64,000 nt of DNA. Origin: Marsupella aquatica. Its lineage: Eukaryota; Marchantiophyta. Position numbers and translations under genes: made by a program. Shown piece by piece: positions 1 to 12,660 of this stretch; position 1 is the stretch's first letter; each line of letters opens with the position of its first letter. Where the stretch lies: the NCBI GenBank assembly GCA_973895155.1, contig OZ316894.1, forward strand, positions 2,356,001 to 2,420,000, in the 5' to 3' direction. The notes below the pieces were generated by a model. It was not told the origin of the DNA. It saw only the letters and a program-made list of their open reading frames with translations, and did not search any database.

Positions 1-360
1 GCAATCAGAACAATTCAGAGAAGAGAAAAGCGAAGAAAAGAAGCGACGCTTTTGCTCTCTGTGAAGGGGGCAGCAGGGAGGGACGGAGGCCTTCGTCGCG
101 CCCCAGACCAGCCCTCCGAGCACTCTTTCTACTCTTTCTTCAGCAAAATACGAAGTTTTCAACCGATGTCGCGGGATTTCGATTAGGGTTCGAGCCCACT
201 GGACCCCACGGCTGATTCATTCTGCCCCGATGTCTCCTCGTTCTCGCCCAGATTCCTCCATAGACTGGACCTCCTTCACTGCAGTCGATCGCCCATCAAT
301 CGCCTCATTGCAGTAAATTCATGTCCAGAACTGACTTCATATCCACATTTCCGAAGCTGG
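1..360 (+). other. GC-rich probable first exon (5' UTR and possible start codon) of a gene
   Basis: This stretch is clearly richer in GC than the AT-rich DNA that follows. It has GA-rich and CT-rich runs and a 'gattagggtt' string of the kind common in plant 5' leaders. An ATG at 321 opens a frame that reads MSRTDFISTFPKL and meets a good splice donor (ctg|gtgagt) at 361. This could be a coding first exon, or a leader exon whose ATG is not used. I could not find a convincing second exon downstream, so the gene product is unknown. The frame also stays open past the donor to 530. Confidence 0.35.
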
Positions 361-540
361 TGAGTGCCATGATTTTTCCCACCTTCTCAATCAACGAACG
401 AGGGAAATGGCACCGCGGAAGTGTGCATCGAGAGAAGTTCCTCGGGATCGCACTCGACACCGAGAAATGCTATTTCTTTAAAGCCCTCGAACTACAGTCC
501 TTGCATCTGCGCTGTAAAGCTCTGCTGTAAAGTTCTGCTG

Positions 541-2840
541 CTGTTGATACAATTAAATGGGAAATTGGGAATGCTACACTAGTCTCTGAACTCTCGTATT
601 TTGTGGAAGGAAATACACTCTAGAGGTGTATAACTTGCTATTCGCATAATCATTTGCCTGGAAGTAACTTTTTTGGGGATAACAATTAGGTACTATAAAT
701 TATGAATGGTTGTTATGTGAATATTATGGTTGGAAGGTCAAATTTGTGAAATCATTTCTATAAAATTATGTTGTTTAATTCATTTCAAAATGTATTTTTA
801 TAATTTATTTTCATTTTTTCTAGGAAAAACAAATTCCCTTGTGCAGAAACTATTCAAGAAACAAAATGTTATTTAGTAGAGGTCAAAAAATGGCTCCAAG
901 GAGTGAAATTGTGCATGGGAGATACATGTTGTAAATGATCAAGAAGGTTAATTATAGCATGCTCATCTTAGAAAAACATGCTTGATTTTTTTGTATTGTA
1001 GTGATCTGAAAGTAAATAAAATATGAGAGCATAGCTAGAAAGATAAAATAATGCAAGTAAAGTGTCTGCCAAGGAAAACACACTGACCAATGGAAAGTAC
1101 AGTCAAGTTTTATGACAACCATGTTACTATTTGTGCACTTAATTAGATGTGCCTTATGAATAACACTCATTTCAATAAAAACCATAAACTTTGGAAAGAA
1201 AGACATGAGGGGAACTTAAGACACTATGTGTTCATATTATTCAGAATCATTTCTCTCACTCATGAGAATATTTTGTTCAAGTGGTGGAGCAGTTTCATGT
1301 CTAAGAGATCACAAACTTTAAAAGTTATAAGGGGGCTGCCAAAATAAGTTCAAAATACTCTAGAATACCTAGAATTAAAGAGACCTAAAAATTACTAAAA
1401 ATGTATAAGATACAAAGGCTGCCCAGAGATAAGGCACATTGAAATAAAAATACATGACAAAAATAATTGAATAAGACAAAATCTGAAAAGTGTATTCACC
1501 ATATAACAGTTCACAAATACAATTGATTCCAATGCTATTGGGAAATGACCAGGGAAATGACACCAATTTCTTTGAAGTGAGGCTTTGTTATCTCTAGACT
1601 TACATTATGGGTGTAGTACAATATTATGAATATTCATAAATATATGTTTGAGCTCAGTTGGCTGGTTTTATCCCAAAACCAAAGCCCGGAAGGATGGGAA
1701 GGTTGTCCCCATCATCCCCATGGACTATGGCAGATAAGTTGAGCACTTTACCACGTAATGATGAGAGAATCTAGATAAGAAATGTTTCATTTACTCTTTA
1801 CCTATATTTCAATTATTTTCAGGAGATTGTGTGCACCTAAAAGTGAATTGGAAAATTCATGGAATGGACTGAAAGTTTACATTTAGTATTGTATTTGAAA
1901 TTTTTGGTAGCTCCACAAGGGCAGAGTACTCAAAGCTCTTATTGTAACAAGAGAACTTGATTTCTTGGAGCACCAAAGTGAAAAAATTACTTGAAACTCT
2001 CATTGTGACAAGAGCAACGCACTCTCAAAAATGGAATTTCCACTGAGTTTTGTACTTCTAGTGCATTTCTCATACTCCAAATGGCTACCCAGTTAGCTAG
2101 CCAAAAGAGGAGTCCCTCAATTGGGTATTGCTAACCAGGTTTTGGTTAGCTACAGTAGGGACTTTGTTAGTGAAGCATTATTTTTCTCATATTATGAAAG
2201 GTTTTACTATTTGCTAGCACTACAATGACCCAAATTATTAATTTGTAAGCTGCCCTGTGTTTCATATTCAACCCACATTCCAACTCTTTGAGTTATATAT
2301 GACAATCCTATTCCTTATAAGCAGGCAATATAGAAATTAAATTAGTTTTGAGGGCAACTTAGTCATTACGGACCCCACTAGAGGTCTCTTCCAAAATTTG
2401 AGACTTCACAGCACGCCACGTCATCGAGATGCGCTGCAAACAAGTACGGATTGGTTTACAAAATAAAATTGCTTCAATATTTGTGTCTGTGGCATGATTT
2501 TGGTAAAATTGAGGACGTCATGCTATAAACCGTGATGTAAAATTGTTTTAAAAATAACCATTTTATTTACCCTAGGTAACAGACTGTTCAATTAGTAGGA
2601 GGTCCACCTTCCGTTTTTTTACCCTCAGTAACCGCTGTCCACTTGCATTCTGAATTATGTTTCAATTGAATAATAACTAAATCTCTCTCGGCAAGTTGAT
2701 CTGATGACAAAGTAATTGTGACAATTTTCTTGACCTTCTGCTGTCACGAAGGAAGAAGTGGACATGATTCTAATTTTGGATCACTTAGCACTCCTTTCCA
2801 TGGCGTCACCATTGCAGTTCCTAACTCGGTGATGCCTCTC
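541..2840. other. AT-rich intergenic or intronic DNA, nothing recognised
   Basis: Both strands are broken by frequent stops. I see no conserved protein motif, tRNA-like box pair or inverted-repeat element. If the exon-like block at the left edge is real, this may be its first intron. Confidence 0.5.
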
Positions 2841-2844
2841 GCTA

Positions 2845-3075
2845 TTGTTAGATTATCCAACGCATGAGGCACGAGCGAACGAAAGAGAAGCAAGCTTAGC
2901 AAGGTTCAATAAGGGCCTCGTCTACGTGCAGATGGTGTTAAAGAGCCTAGGCATGAAAGAAGGACATAGTTATAAGAAGTGTCAGCAGATGATCAAGGGA
3001 GTCAATGCAGACGTTAATGGGAAGGTGAACTTTCAGGAGTTCAAGGAGTTGATGTCGTCTGAAGCTTTCCGTTAA
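2845..3075 (+). pseudogene. Calmodulin-like EF-hand fragment
   Basis: A 76-residue open frame ends in a recognisable C-terminal EF-hand of the plant calmodulin-like (CML) family. The entering helix reads VLKSLGMKEG and is followed by KKCQQMIKGV. The Ca-binding loop NADVNGKVNFQE has Asn at position 1, Asp at 3, Asn at 5, Gly at 6 and the bidentate Glu at 12. The exit helix is FKELM. CML proteins normally carry three or four EF-hands in about 150-220 residues. Here only one is left, and the preceding hand is reduced to ARFNKG. No upstream exon is evident. The piece is therefore most likely a truncated, possibly retroposed, copy; use as a last exon of a gene starting further left cannot be excluded. 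Confidence 0.5.
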
Positions 3076-3250
3076 TAGGGGGTCCACAAACTAATTTTAT
3101 TAAATTTTGGGTGTGTCCATTGTATAATATTATGGTGTGTGCTCTGCCCCCTATGGACGTCAGTTGATTTTTTTCTGCACCCTTTGATCTTTGTCACTTT
3201 ATTTTGGAATACATTGGGCGCACTGTCATCTTTTAATTAATTATATTTTC

Positions 3251-3361
3251 AATAGGAACAAACGGATAGAAAACTATGCTATCTGAATAAAATGGTACCG
3301 TTATTTCTTAGATAGTAGCAAATGGATAGAAAACTATGCTATCTGAATCAAACGGTACCGT
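3251..3361. repeat. Two-copy tandem repeat, 60-bp period
   Basis: The core gataGAAAACTATGCTATCTGA occurs at 3265 and again exactly 60 bp later. Both copies end in a ggtaccgtt string. It lies just upstream of the Nnf1-like gene, so it may be in its promoter. Confidence 0.85.
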
Positions 3362-3610
3362 TCCAGAATGGTTGTGTGTTTAATGGTCCATCCCAGCATC
3401 TTGTCAAACGTTGGAGCCCACGGTTTCCTTCGCGCGTTATTAGATCTCAGTGCGTTTGAAAGTTCGACGACCTCCAAAAGACTTCACAACGAGTTGAAGC
3501 TGATTCGGAAGGAAGCTGAATGGGAATTGGGAATTGGGAATCGGAAGAAGCGGAGGTCAGCAATTTTCCATCCGTCAAGTCGGTTGCTTGAGGAAGAAAG
3601 AGAGCGAGCG

Positions 3611-5506
3611 ATGGAGCAGCAAAGCAGTGTCAATGATGAACTGTATTTCCGTCATCACCCTTTCACGAAACAGTTCACCGAGGCCGTGCATTGTCTTCTC
3701 ATCTCCTGCTCCCGTCAGGTGGGTGGTTTGGGTTGCGTCTTGCAAGGGTCCAGCAGGACTGCTAGTCCCTTCAAGGGATGTAAGGAGTGAGTGGAATGGG
3801 GAGTCTTTTATGGAAGCTAAACTGGAGTGCCCAAGTAAGCTCAAATGTATAGACTTCTTGATTTTGTTGCAGGAAGTTTTGAGCTACTTTTCGCACTTTA
3901 ATCCACGACAGCAGGATTTTCTCTACAAGGTCTTCACACTTGTAAGTCTCCATCCATTCCCCGAGAACCTGTTTACTGAAGCCTTTGACCTTTCCTTCAA
4001 ATTTCTTACCCTGAGATTATCGAGTCTGTCTTTTAAGACGCTTCCCCCCCCGCCTTATCATGAAAATTATTAGAACAGGATTGTTTACGTGCGAGAATTC
4101 TTCTTGTGCGGCACGAACTTGGTACTACGAAGCTGACGCGGTGTTGGATGTGAGTGACAGACTGTGACGCAGATTTATGAAAATTGTGTGGTAAGCAATG
4201 CTAACTCTCATCCCTGCTGTTAGGTTACTCTGTTCTGAGAGGAAGTTTTATCTTCCTTTCTCGCATTTTGTAATTATCCCTGAACGAATGAATCGCCTGA
4301 GTTTCGTCCAGTACTCGATCTTTCCTGAATGCTTGTGCAGCTACTGAGACACGGGTTATTCATTGATTGTGGTAACTAGTTAGGCTGAAAGGTGCAACTA
4401 TCACGCCACCAATTTAACACTAAGCACTAAACACGTCTATTCTTCTTTTCCAATTTAAAAGGAAAATGGTTGAATGTGGAGAAATCGTTGGATTCTGTTT
4501 GTGACTAAGAGTAGTGATATGTCAGACAGTGTTTGTGACCTACAGTTTCCAGTTAAAATAAGGAGACTTTGACATTCCCGGGCTCTGTCATTCATGCAGG
4601 CTGAGTTTCGGTCTATCTGCAAGAAAACACAGGTAGGACTCTCTACAAGTACTCCTCAAGTTGCTGCTTCTTCCAAATCGCTGCTGTACAATCAATGGCA
4701 GATGACAGAGGGTCGTGGGATTTAGACGAAGCTGAAGGGATTGATCCATCCTGTCGTCTGACCAACGTGGATTTATGTTTTGCGCAGGTCTTGGAGGCTC
4801 TTGACCACGTCAACAGCGAGGAATTCCTTCTTCCAGTAGATATCAGGTGATTGTCCACCAGGAGCGGTCCTGCAATTCAATATGAGGGGTGGATGAGTGC
4901 AGGGTGCAGTTTCTTTGTGTTTATTTGTGATGATGGAATATTCCGAATGAATTGGATTCAGGGACTCAATTTCTCCCAGAGACGTTGTTCGAGAGGTTGC
5001 TGTCAAGAGAAAGCAGGAAGAATTGGCTCTTCTGAAGCAAACACTGCAGAAGGTAGTCTATTGCTGTCCTCAGTTGTTGGTGGAGATCGTTTTCTCGCCT
5101 TTGTTTTGTACTTTCCCTAACAATAGCTTGCTCCCCATTTCCCGTCAAAAAGTCTCAAAGACTGCTCTGAATGACTGGTGTAGACCGAAGAAGAAAATAG
5201 CTCACTTGCAACTCACCTGGAGGGACTTCGAGAAAAGGTCAATGAAGCTAAAGACTTGGTATCTGTTGATGCAGTCATCGAGAAGGTATGAAGTGATTCT
5301 AAAGTGCAAGAGTTCCTTTTTATGAGTTCCGTAATCAATACACAATTGTTCCTGGAAGTGTCGTGAACAATTACTTACTTGGCCTCTCGTGGACAACGCA
5401 GATCAGGAATATCAGCTTGAAGCTGGAAAAAGTTATCAGCGGAGATACCATTTCCAGTAGAAACTTGCGAAAGTACCCACACGCCTCAACTAACTTTGTA
5501 ATTTAA
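3611..5506 (+). CDS. NNF1: Nnf1/PMF1-like kinetochore subunit, seven exons
   Basis: Exons 3611-3718, 3873-3941, 4600-4632, 4788-4846, 4962-5052, 5184-5285 and 5402-5506 have GT/AG borders and matching phases, and encode 188 residues. The chain begins MEQQSSVNDEL. An N-terminal helix (KQFTEAVHCLL) is followed by FNPRQQDFLYKVF and AEFRSICKKTQ, then VLEALDHVNSEE. From about residue 100 it is a coiled coil (KRKQEELALLKQTLQK, LEGLREKVNEAK). That order, the F.SIC..TQ step and the length fit Nnf1/PMF1 of the MIS12 kinetochore complex, which links centromeric chromatin to the microtubule-binding NDC80 complex. Exon 3 is only 33 nt, and 8-10 residues seem to be missing before it, so a micro-exon in 3942-4599 may be unmodelled. 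An alternative start of exon 4 would read further upstream in frame from an internal ATG at 4695. The assignment is by layout and remembered family pattern, not by alignment. Confidence 0.6.
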
Positions 5507-6720
5507 GTGCTCTTTTAAAAACATTGTAAATAAATCATGGATACCTTTTGGCTCTTGCCCACATTGCAAGTTTGAGAGTGCCTACTGGCCCTTGCTTTTA
5601 TTTTAAGGTTTTAAGAAAACCTCAAGTTGCACACCAGCTCGAGGGGAAACTCTAGGGTTCTTTATTTTTTAATATGATCTAAATCTAAACTAAAGCTGCT
5701 ACTGCTAATTGAGACACTAAGGTCAGCATGGGCCCAAACTAAGGCCCCAGAAACAGAAGTGGAGCAATGCAATGGGGGTAACCAACGAGAGGTCAACAAT
5801 GCTAAATGCATCCCTAAATCTTTTAGGTAACTACTGTAGAGTTTGTAGTACCACGACAACTAAGACAGTGAAGTGGATAATCGAAGTAGTGTAGCCGGGG
5901 TTGAATGGTAAAGAAAGGTAGAGGTGGAACCTATGGTCTCCGTTGTTGAAAAAAGCCACAAAGCTACTCTGAAACATCCAACATGGCTTGAAACAGAATC
6001 TGGTTGGTTAATGGGTGAGATGGGCTACAGGGGCCGCGATTATTGGTTCTGTGAATGTTACTTCCTTGAGAATTTCATGCCCATAGATTATCTCCACAAT
6101 TAGAGAACTAGTGAAACCTCGTTTTCTTAACCACCTGAGTTGCTCTTCTTAATCGTGAATCTATTTCGGTCTTCAATGGGCCTGTTGACAAGTACTACAT
6201 CTGATAGTAGATTGCCTTCGGGTGCTGGATTTTTAATATCTGTTTGGTTCGCTCTTTGTACACTAAACCCCTGTTCCATGCAGGAAGAGAGTAGAGCCGA
6301 AGTAAAGTAGAATGATCTGTTTGGTAGGAAATCGAACGTTAGACCTGTTGAGGTTCGCAACTACTGAAGGTATTTTGAAAAGGGAGCACCAGTTGTAGAC
6401 TTGGAAATGATGTTTTCTACAGCTTTATGGATTGAAGAAGGTACCCAAACGCTGTTCTGTTCTATTAGCCTACATTATGATCTGCGATCACTACCATATA
6501 TAACACTATTCTAGGTAATCGCATGTGGTGGACCATATATCCTTTTTGGTGCCAGATGCGCCTTGTTTTTCTTATGGACTTCCCAATTTGCATGTTATGT
6601 TATGTGATATTATAATTATAATGGTAAAGAACAGTTTGGTCTACAATTGGAAAAAAAAAGAGTTTGGTGTTCATATGAAATACTTTTCAAGGCAAAGGAG
6701 TTAGCTCTCCACAAAATTAT
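5507..6720. other. 3' flank of the Nnf1-like gene and intergenic DNA
   Basis: An AATAAA signal at 5528 (ttgtAAATAAATcatgg), about 20 bp after the stop codon, could serve for polyadenylation. Beyond it I recognise no gene or element up to 6720. Confidence 0.45.
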
Positions 6721-6738
6721 TTTAATCTTAGAGATTAC

Positions 6739-7510
6739 ATGTTGCTCAGTAGGGCCCTAGCCCGTTATAGTTCTTTGGCAGGCTTTTGGATCTCTGGGCT
6801 TGTTGGCTCTTCAGTCTTCCCACTTGTTTTCCCTCCTTTATTGGGCGTCTCACCTTTGGGATCCTGTCTCCCCGTAAGGCACCTTGTGCTCTTTGCAATT
6901 TTTTTATATACATTGCAGTAGTGGCGTATCCTTTCCAAATACCATCATTGGTACGAATTTTGAGCGCATGGAATGTTGGGCTATAGGAAGTGTGAGTGAA
7001 GGAGTTTCTTTTGTCATTCTTTATTGTATAAAAAGCACAAACCACACCTTGCCTAGGAGTCAGTTCTTGTCAGATTATCATGAGCTGCTTCTTTATTTTG
7101 CAAATAACCAGTTTTGGCTCTCAGTGGCTTTTCTCAACAATGGGTGTCAGGTGCTCTACAACAGAATCAGGTGTTCACTAGCTTCCCTCAGGCCAAGGTG
7201 GTTGGTTTTATGGCTTCAGTCTAGTCAAATTCCTCTCCTATGTGTAGTTGATCTACAAGAGGATCAGGTATTCCCTATCTTTCCTATTGACAAGACGATT
7301 GGTTTTATGGCTTCAGTCTAATCAAATTCCTCTCCCCATGCCACTAATCCATAGCCCCAACAAGCTTTTCAGTATGCTGCTCAGTAAGGCACTAGTTCTT
7401 GTTTGTTGGCCATTGTTTGGGACTCTTGGGCTGGCTTCTGGCTCTCTGGTCTTCCACAAATTTCCTTTGTTTTCCTCCCTTTATTGGGTTTCTTGCCTTT
7501 GGGATTGAAC
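6739..7510 (+). repeat. Duplicated LINE-tail-like segments with a 97-bp tandem repeat between them
   Basis: The segment 6739-6870 (ttgctcagtagggcc ... ttattgggcgtctcacctttggga) recurs in diverged form at 7373-7510 (ctgctcagtaaggca ... ttattgggtttcttgcctttggga). The T- and G-rich wording resembles 3' tails of plant LINEs, but no reverse transcriptase motif is present here. Between them, 7155-7241 and 7252-7338 form a two-copy tandem repeat of period 97, sharing ggttttatggcttcagtct. The small open frames here follow the repeat and are not credible genes. Confidence 0.55.
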
Positions 7511-9340
7511 TGTCAAACAACTCAGTGTGACAATCTTAATTGTTTATTTTATTTGCGGACCCCGTGAGGAGTCTCTTGCAAAATTCCTAGCATGTGGTTG
7601 CACCACATCAGCACTTTTTGCCACAACTACAAACAATAATATTTGCAGTGACAAACAAACATGTCCATTCATGTTAAACCTGGGAGAAGTAAAAACTTAA
7701 TAAAATAGAAACATAACATGTCCAATAACAAACAGTAACCACTTGTAACCGTTTTATTTACTTTTTGAATGGTAATGAAGAATTTCTTTGTATCTAATTG
7801 ATTTACTTAACAAACAACAATGCCTAACTCTAGCCGTTCGATCTGACAGATCAACAAAAACAATCAATCAATTGCTAACAAAGTGGACGGTGGACGATGG
7901 TGCACAACCGTCACAAGAAAAGGTGCATGTAGTCTGCACGTTGTTGGATTTCTTAGATCCACAAATGAGATCAAATGTTGATAATTAATGGTAGCAACAC
8001 TTTAGAAAAATGATACTTTAAGTTAGTTAGTTGTTCTCTTGTGGTTTTCATGATGTAGTTTCAATGCTTCTAGAGTACGTTAGCATCCTAAGATGCATCA
8101 AAATAGTTTTTTAGCCATAATTTTGTCTCAAGCCTGTTTGGACTGACTTTTTATGATGCTACCCTCCCTTTACCTACTTAATACATAAATTGAGAAAAGT
8201 GGATTTCCCAAAACTTTGTGATGACCCTCATCAAACCAATCAGATGAAAGTGATTGAAGGGAATGAAACAAAAAAAGACATGAGATAGGATTGGGGACCA
8301 AGAAAACAGATGGAAGGTTGGGTGGGCAAGAGGAAGAAAAATTTGGGGTTGCAACATAGGTTTAATAAATACAATATAATTCTCTCATTCAACCGCTAAC
8401 AACAGCCCAAGAGTAAACATGATCACGGCATAATTTTTGGACCAACCTCTTGCTTGTCAAGCTATTCTTGAACTTGGGTGTGACCTCATCTTGATGGTTT
8501 TAGGAAATGTTTGGCTTGAAGTGCCACCGGATCACATCAAGGCCTTCGTAATAAGGTACCAAAAAGGTCTACTCAGTTTGCATCTGTGGTATAATAAAGG
8601 GTGATGCTTGAGCTAGAGTGAAAAATGAGCTTCAATAACCTTTGTGTGAAAACATGTATTAGTTTAGTCACAAGCATAAAAGCACGGGTCCACCATCTAA
8701 TATTACATTGAGCCATAATGTGCAAAATGTATTCTAGGACCTCTCCAAGAAAACCAACAAGGTCCAGAGAATGTTACAAAAATTATATTTTCCATCAAAA
8801 GATCAATTTGCATATACCCACTTCTACAAACATCAGCTTTATCACATGCGACACGTGGCAAGCTATTTCCATGTAAGTACAGCTGGGAGGGTTTCATTGC
8901 TGACAAGTGTTCTGTTTAGCTATTTGAAGAGGTAGCCTTAATAACTAGTTGAGGAGACTAGCAATGACCTTTTTCAATGTGCGGAGCGCAAGGGAAAGTC
9001 TTTAATTAAGTGGAGGTTATCAAATAGAACTCGTGACAGGACATAGGCTACTAGTAGCTCCAGTCTTGATTGGGTATGCAAAATTGTTGTCAAGGCCAGA
9101 GTAACTCCAATGAGAATATCTGCAAGACAACACAAGGCAGATCATCAAAATGTTGTCACATGACTCTCTTCGTGATCAGGCTATTCCCTCGGCTATTCCT
9201 TATAGAGAATTTTTGATGCCACAGCTTCTGCTTGCCATGCAACTGGTATTTACTATGATGGAATCAAAACCCGACTTAATGTTTTCGCAACATAGCAAAC
9301 AGAAACAGGTAATCCTTTGATGCTTTCGAATACTTTCCTT
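7511..9340. other. AT-rich intergenic DNA, nothing recognised
   Basis: No conserved protein motif, long inverted repeat or RNA gene was seen on either strand. Confidence 0.45.
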
Positions 9341-11280
9341 GAAAATGTTTTTAGTTTATAAAATAAGAGCGACAAAAACCCCGTGGCAGGGGAGAAACAA
9401 TCAGACCAATCACAGCCACCGATTAAGACATCACCAATGAGGGGGCAGCAAGCAGAGCCAAGGAAAACTGATAATCACATCCCAATCAACCCAGGTGACC
9501 TCACCCGAGTACAGCAAAAACTACACTGAAGTAACGTCCACCACCAACTGCCTAAAAGAGTACCCACACTCCAATTCTTTGGATCAACCGGAGGAAATCC
9601 ACAAATTGTGGCTATGTAAGCATGCAATTCTTTTCTGATTAATGAGTTCTTTCACCCGTAGCAGTCTAGTGTGTCGTCGCCCAGGGGCAAACACAGGCCA
9701 ACAGCTGTCACATGATCAGCAGCTTCTGATAAAATAAATATCAGATCAAATTTCCTGTAGCCGTTGGGTTGAAACATCTGTGCAAACCCAACCACAAAGA
9801 CCAGAGTATCTGATAGAAAACAAATACTTGTGTCACCCTGCCATGGTCTTTTCTCATAATCAATTCCTTCATCTCCAGTAACTTATCACAATAGTCCACA
9901 AATGTGGATGGAAGCAACTAGCCCCCAAGGCCCACCATCTCCTAGCATGCACACATTGAGCAAAAAGGTGAGGGATTGTTTCAATAACCCTGGTGCACAA
10001 CTTGTAGTCACCATCTCCTTTGCCAATACGAACTGCTCTCGCTCCAGTGAAGAGCCCAAATGCCAATATCCTCCATATGAACGTCTTGGCACATGACGAT
10101 AAGTCTGAACACCATAGACAAGTCCAGCTGGAGTTCCGCTTCTGTTTTGTTACTGCCCCATGTATGATTTGGCTTACCATGGTCTCCTATTGAGGGGTGC
10201 AGAAGAATATATGCCCTCCATTGTTGATCTTTAAGACTTTCAGGGCATCAAGCCATGCTAGTCCACCCAACACCAACAACAAGATTTGGGCACAAAATCC
10301 TTGTTGCAACCTTCAGTTTCCCTGATCTTCTCCAAAAAACCTCTGCAACAGTCCTTCTCTCGTAGGGTGAAACCTCTGAGTTGCTCAATTTTGTCATCCA
10401 TGTTGCGCCATTCATTCGAATCCCCAGACCACGGGTCTTGAATGCAGTGAATGCCCATCCTACCACACAATACAGTGACCACCGTGTAGTCCTCATTGGG
10501 CCACGCCTACAGGCCCTTTCGGCAGCAGAGAGTATCATTTACAATCTATCTCCCGGGCATAGATGTTGGGATAGAAGTAGTAGGCAAAAAGATCAGGTGT
10601 GCCCGACATTAATTAATCCAGGCTTCCACAGCCCACCAGTGTATGCTAATCCATTAGAAAAACAAGGACAGCATAAGCGCATTTTTATCTTGGAAAGAGT
10701 ACCGATTCCTACGAATCATCTTCAAGTTCACCCATCCAACTAGTCTCAAATTTTCAGTAAACAGTCTTGCCCAATGCCCAAGTAAACCACTTAGATAAAA
10801 GAGCACCCAAATGGCAACGGAAGTCCTTGAGTCCCCAATCGTCCTCCACTCTATGTCGAGCCATCCTTGCCCATGAAACCAGAGGAGGACTCCCAGACCT
10901 CCTCCACTCTATGTCGAGCCATCCTTGCCCATGAAACCAGTGGTACACATTTTCCTCCCTCTGGATTGTAACCCCACAGGAAATCTCTGCGGAGCGCTAT
11001 CAGTTTCTTAGCCAACCCTTTTGAGGCTTTTAGAAACATGGAGTGATAAATTGGAATGGCCTAAAGTACGTGACATACAAGTAGGATTTGTCCTGAAGAT
11101 GATAGCATTTTGTTAGCCCAGATGAGAGCCGTGCTCCAATCTTATCCGGAACAAACCGGTACAGTTGATCTATCCAATATTTCACATTTGATTCGAAATA
11201 TCCCACTTGCCTGTGGGGTTGAAAGGTCCACAACCAAGACAAGTTTGCATACATAGATGCTGGTAATGACAATCAAAAAG
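9340..11280 (-). mobile_element. 3' half of a degenerate LINE (non-LTR retrotransposon)
   Basis: On the minus strand, with frameshifts and stops, the C-terminal part of a plant LINE ORF2 can be read. In order: a KIGARLSSGLTK stretch, then SSGQILLVCHVL (broken by one stop), then MFLKASKGLAKKL.ALRRDFLWG and EGGKCVPLVSWARM. These match the region after the reverse transcriptase core. GLKDFRCHLGALLSKWFTWALG follows. Near 9900-10130 lies a zinc-binding RT tail (WRILAFGLFTGARAVRIG, then C..C-rich ETIPHLFAQC..ARRWW). The 3' end probably lies near 9340-9400, with 'cacggggtttttgtcgctctt' as 3' UTR. The endonuclease and RT catalytic core were not found. The copy is dead. Confidence 0.75.
10842..10940. 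repeat. 41-bp direct repeats, 58 bp apart, inside the LINE
   Basis: The 41-bp block beginning tcctccactctatgtcgagc is present at 10842-10882 and again at 10900-10940. On the LINE strand it duplicates the codons for SWARMARHRVEE, so it arose after the LINE was already inserted or as part of its decay. Confidence 0.9.
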
Positions 11281-12660
11281 CATTGCTACATCAGTAAGTT
11301 AAACAGCCTCAGTTATTTCTAAGACGGGTAGGTATTGATAATGGGTCAAAAATTCCATCATACCCTCCATTGGCACAGGAAATGCTCATCTAAACGGATC
11401 ACAATGCATACTTGATTCATGAAGTTTGAAGGAATATACAACAAGAGAGATTAGTGATGCAACAAATAAATTAGAAACTCTGTTCTATCATCCAAATTCT
11501 TGGGTGTTATCACATCGCTATCGACTATCAAAACCAAGTTGCATGCCACAACAATGTTGGAATCCGTATTAAATTGATGGTTAATCCTGACATTTGTGCA
11601 AACCAAGCTTGAGGCTATGGCCTGTAATTATTTTCCGCTGATGCTGAAAACCCTTCTGAATTTGCTGATTATGCGGCTTGTGTTGCTGTTGCAGCCAGTG
11701 ATGGTTCCACTCTAATAGTTGCAAGGTAGACATCAACATTGTCAAAATCTCACCATCTAGGCTTGTGCACCAACTACAAAGTTTGGCAAAATAATGACAC
11801 CGCGGCTAAGTACCGACTTCCACGAGGAGACTAATTGATAACTTGAACAGCTTGTAGCCTGGCTAATTCCAAGTGCTCCATACTTCCTCCTCAAACCTCC
11901 AACACCTCCGGCACAAGCATGAGTAATCCATGCTTAGCAAACTAACTTTCTTCAGAGAGATCTAAAGGTATCTGACAACACTTGTCTTAGAATGCTGCTA
12001 TGGTCGTCACACCTAGATTTGGATAAAGGAGTTTGTCATTAACCTCTAAAAATTAAGCACCCTATAGATATAAAATTTGTAGCATGCATCCTACATTCCT
12101 GAAGCCCCAGCCTATCTGAATTCCTTCACTCCAGCCGGACAGAAAAATTGAAGGGCTCCAATAGGTTGGTACTCCAACACAAAGACAAGTTGTATACCAT
12201 TGGTAATTGATAGCTTCAAGGTCCTACTAAGGTCTGTTTTCCTTTCCTGAATGGCTGATATTGACGATCTCATCAACTTGATGCAAACCAACAATTGGTC
12301 TTAAAATCATTACATCAAGAATTCAAGGCCCTCCACTCTTCATATATTTGCGGGATTCATGTATCATCTTTCAGTATGTATTTGGCCAAAGTAAGCATGG
12401 GTAAAATACAATGAGGTTACAAAAGGAGCCTGTCTTGAGAGAGAATACACAAATCAGATCTAAGGACCAAGCTTCGGTCAAATGGTCTCCATTCATGAAA
12501 ATTCATGTTAAAAGGATTTTGATATTATATGCTCAAGATTTACTTTACCTGTAGAACAAATGGGCTTGGACATTCCGTGTTGTGGAGGGAGTGCATTGTT
12601 GAGGAAGGGATGCAGCACAAGCTACATTGAAGTCTGCCAACAGGGTTTAGGCTTTAGGAA
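11281..12660. other. Intergenic DNA, no clear element
   Basis: This lies on the 5' side of the minus-strand LINE remnant. I searched for the YADD-type RT box on the minus strand and did not find it. No other feature is supported. Confidence 0.4.

Noticed and set aside
3368-3790. 140-codon frame overlapping exon 1 of the Nnf1-like gene
   Set aside because: It uses another frame than the spliced model, runs straight through the exon 1 donor, and its start lies in the likely promoter and leader.
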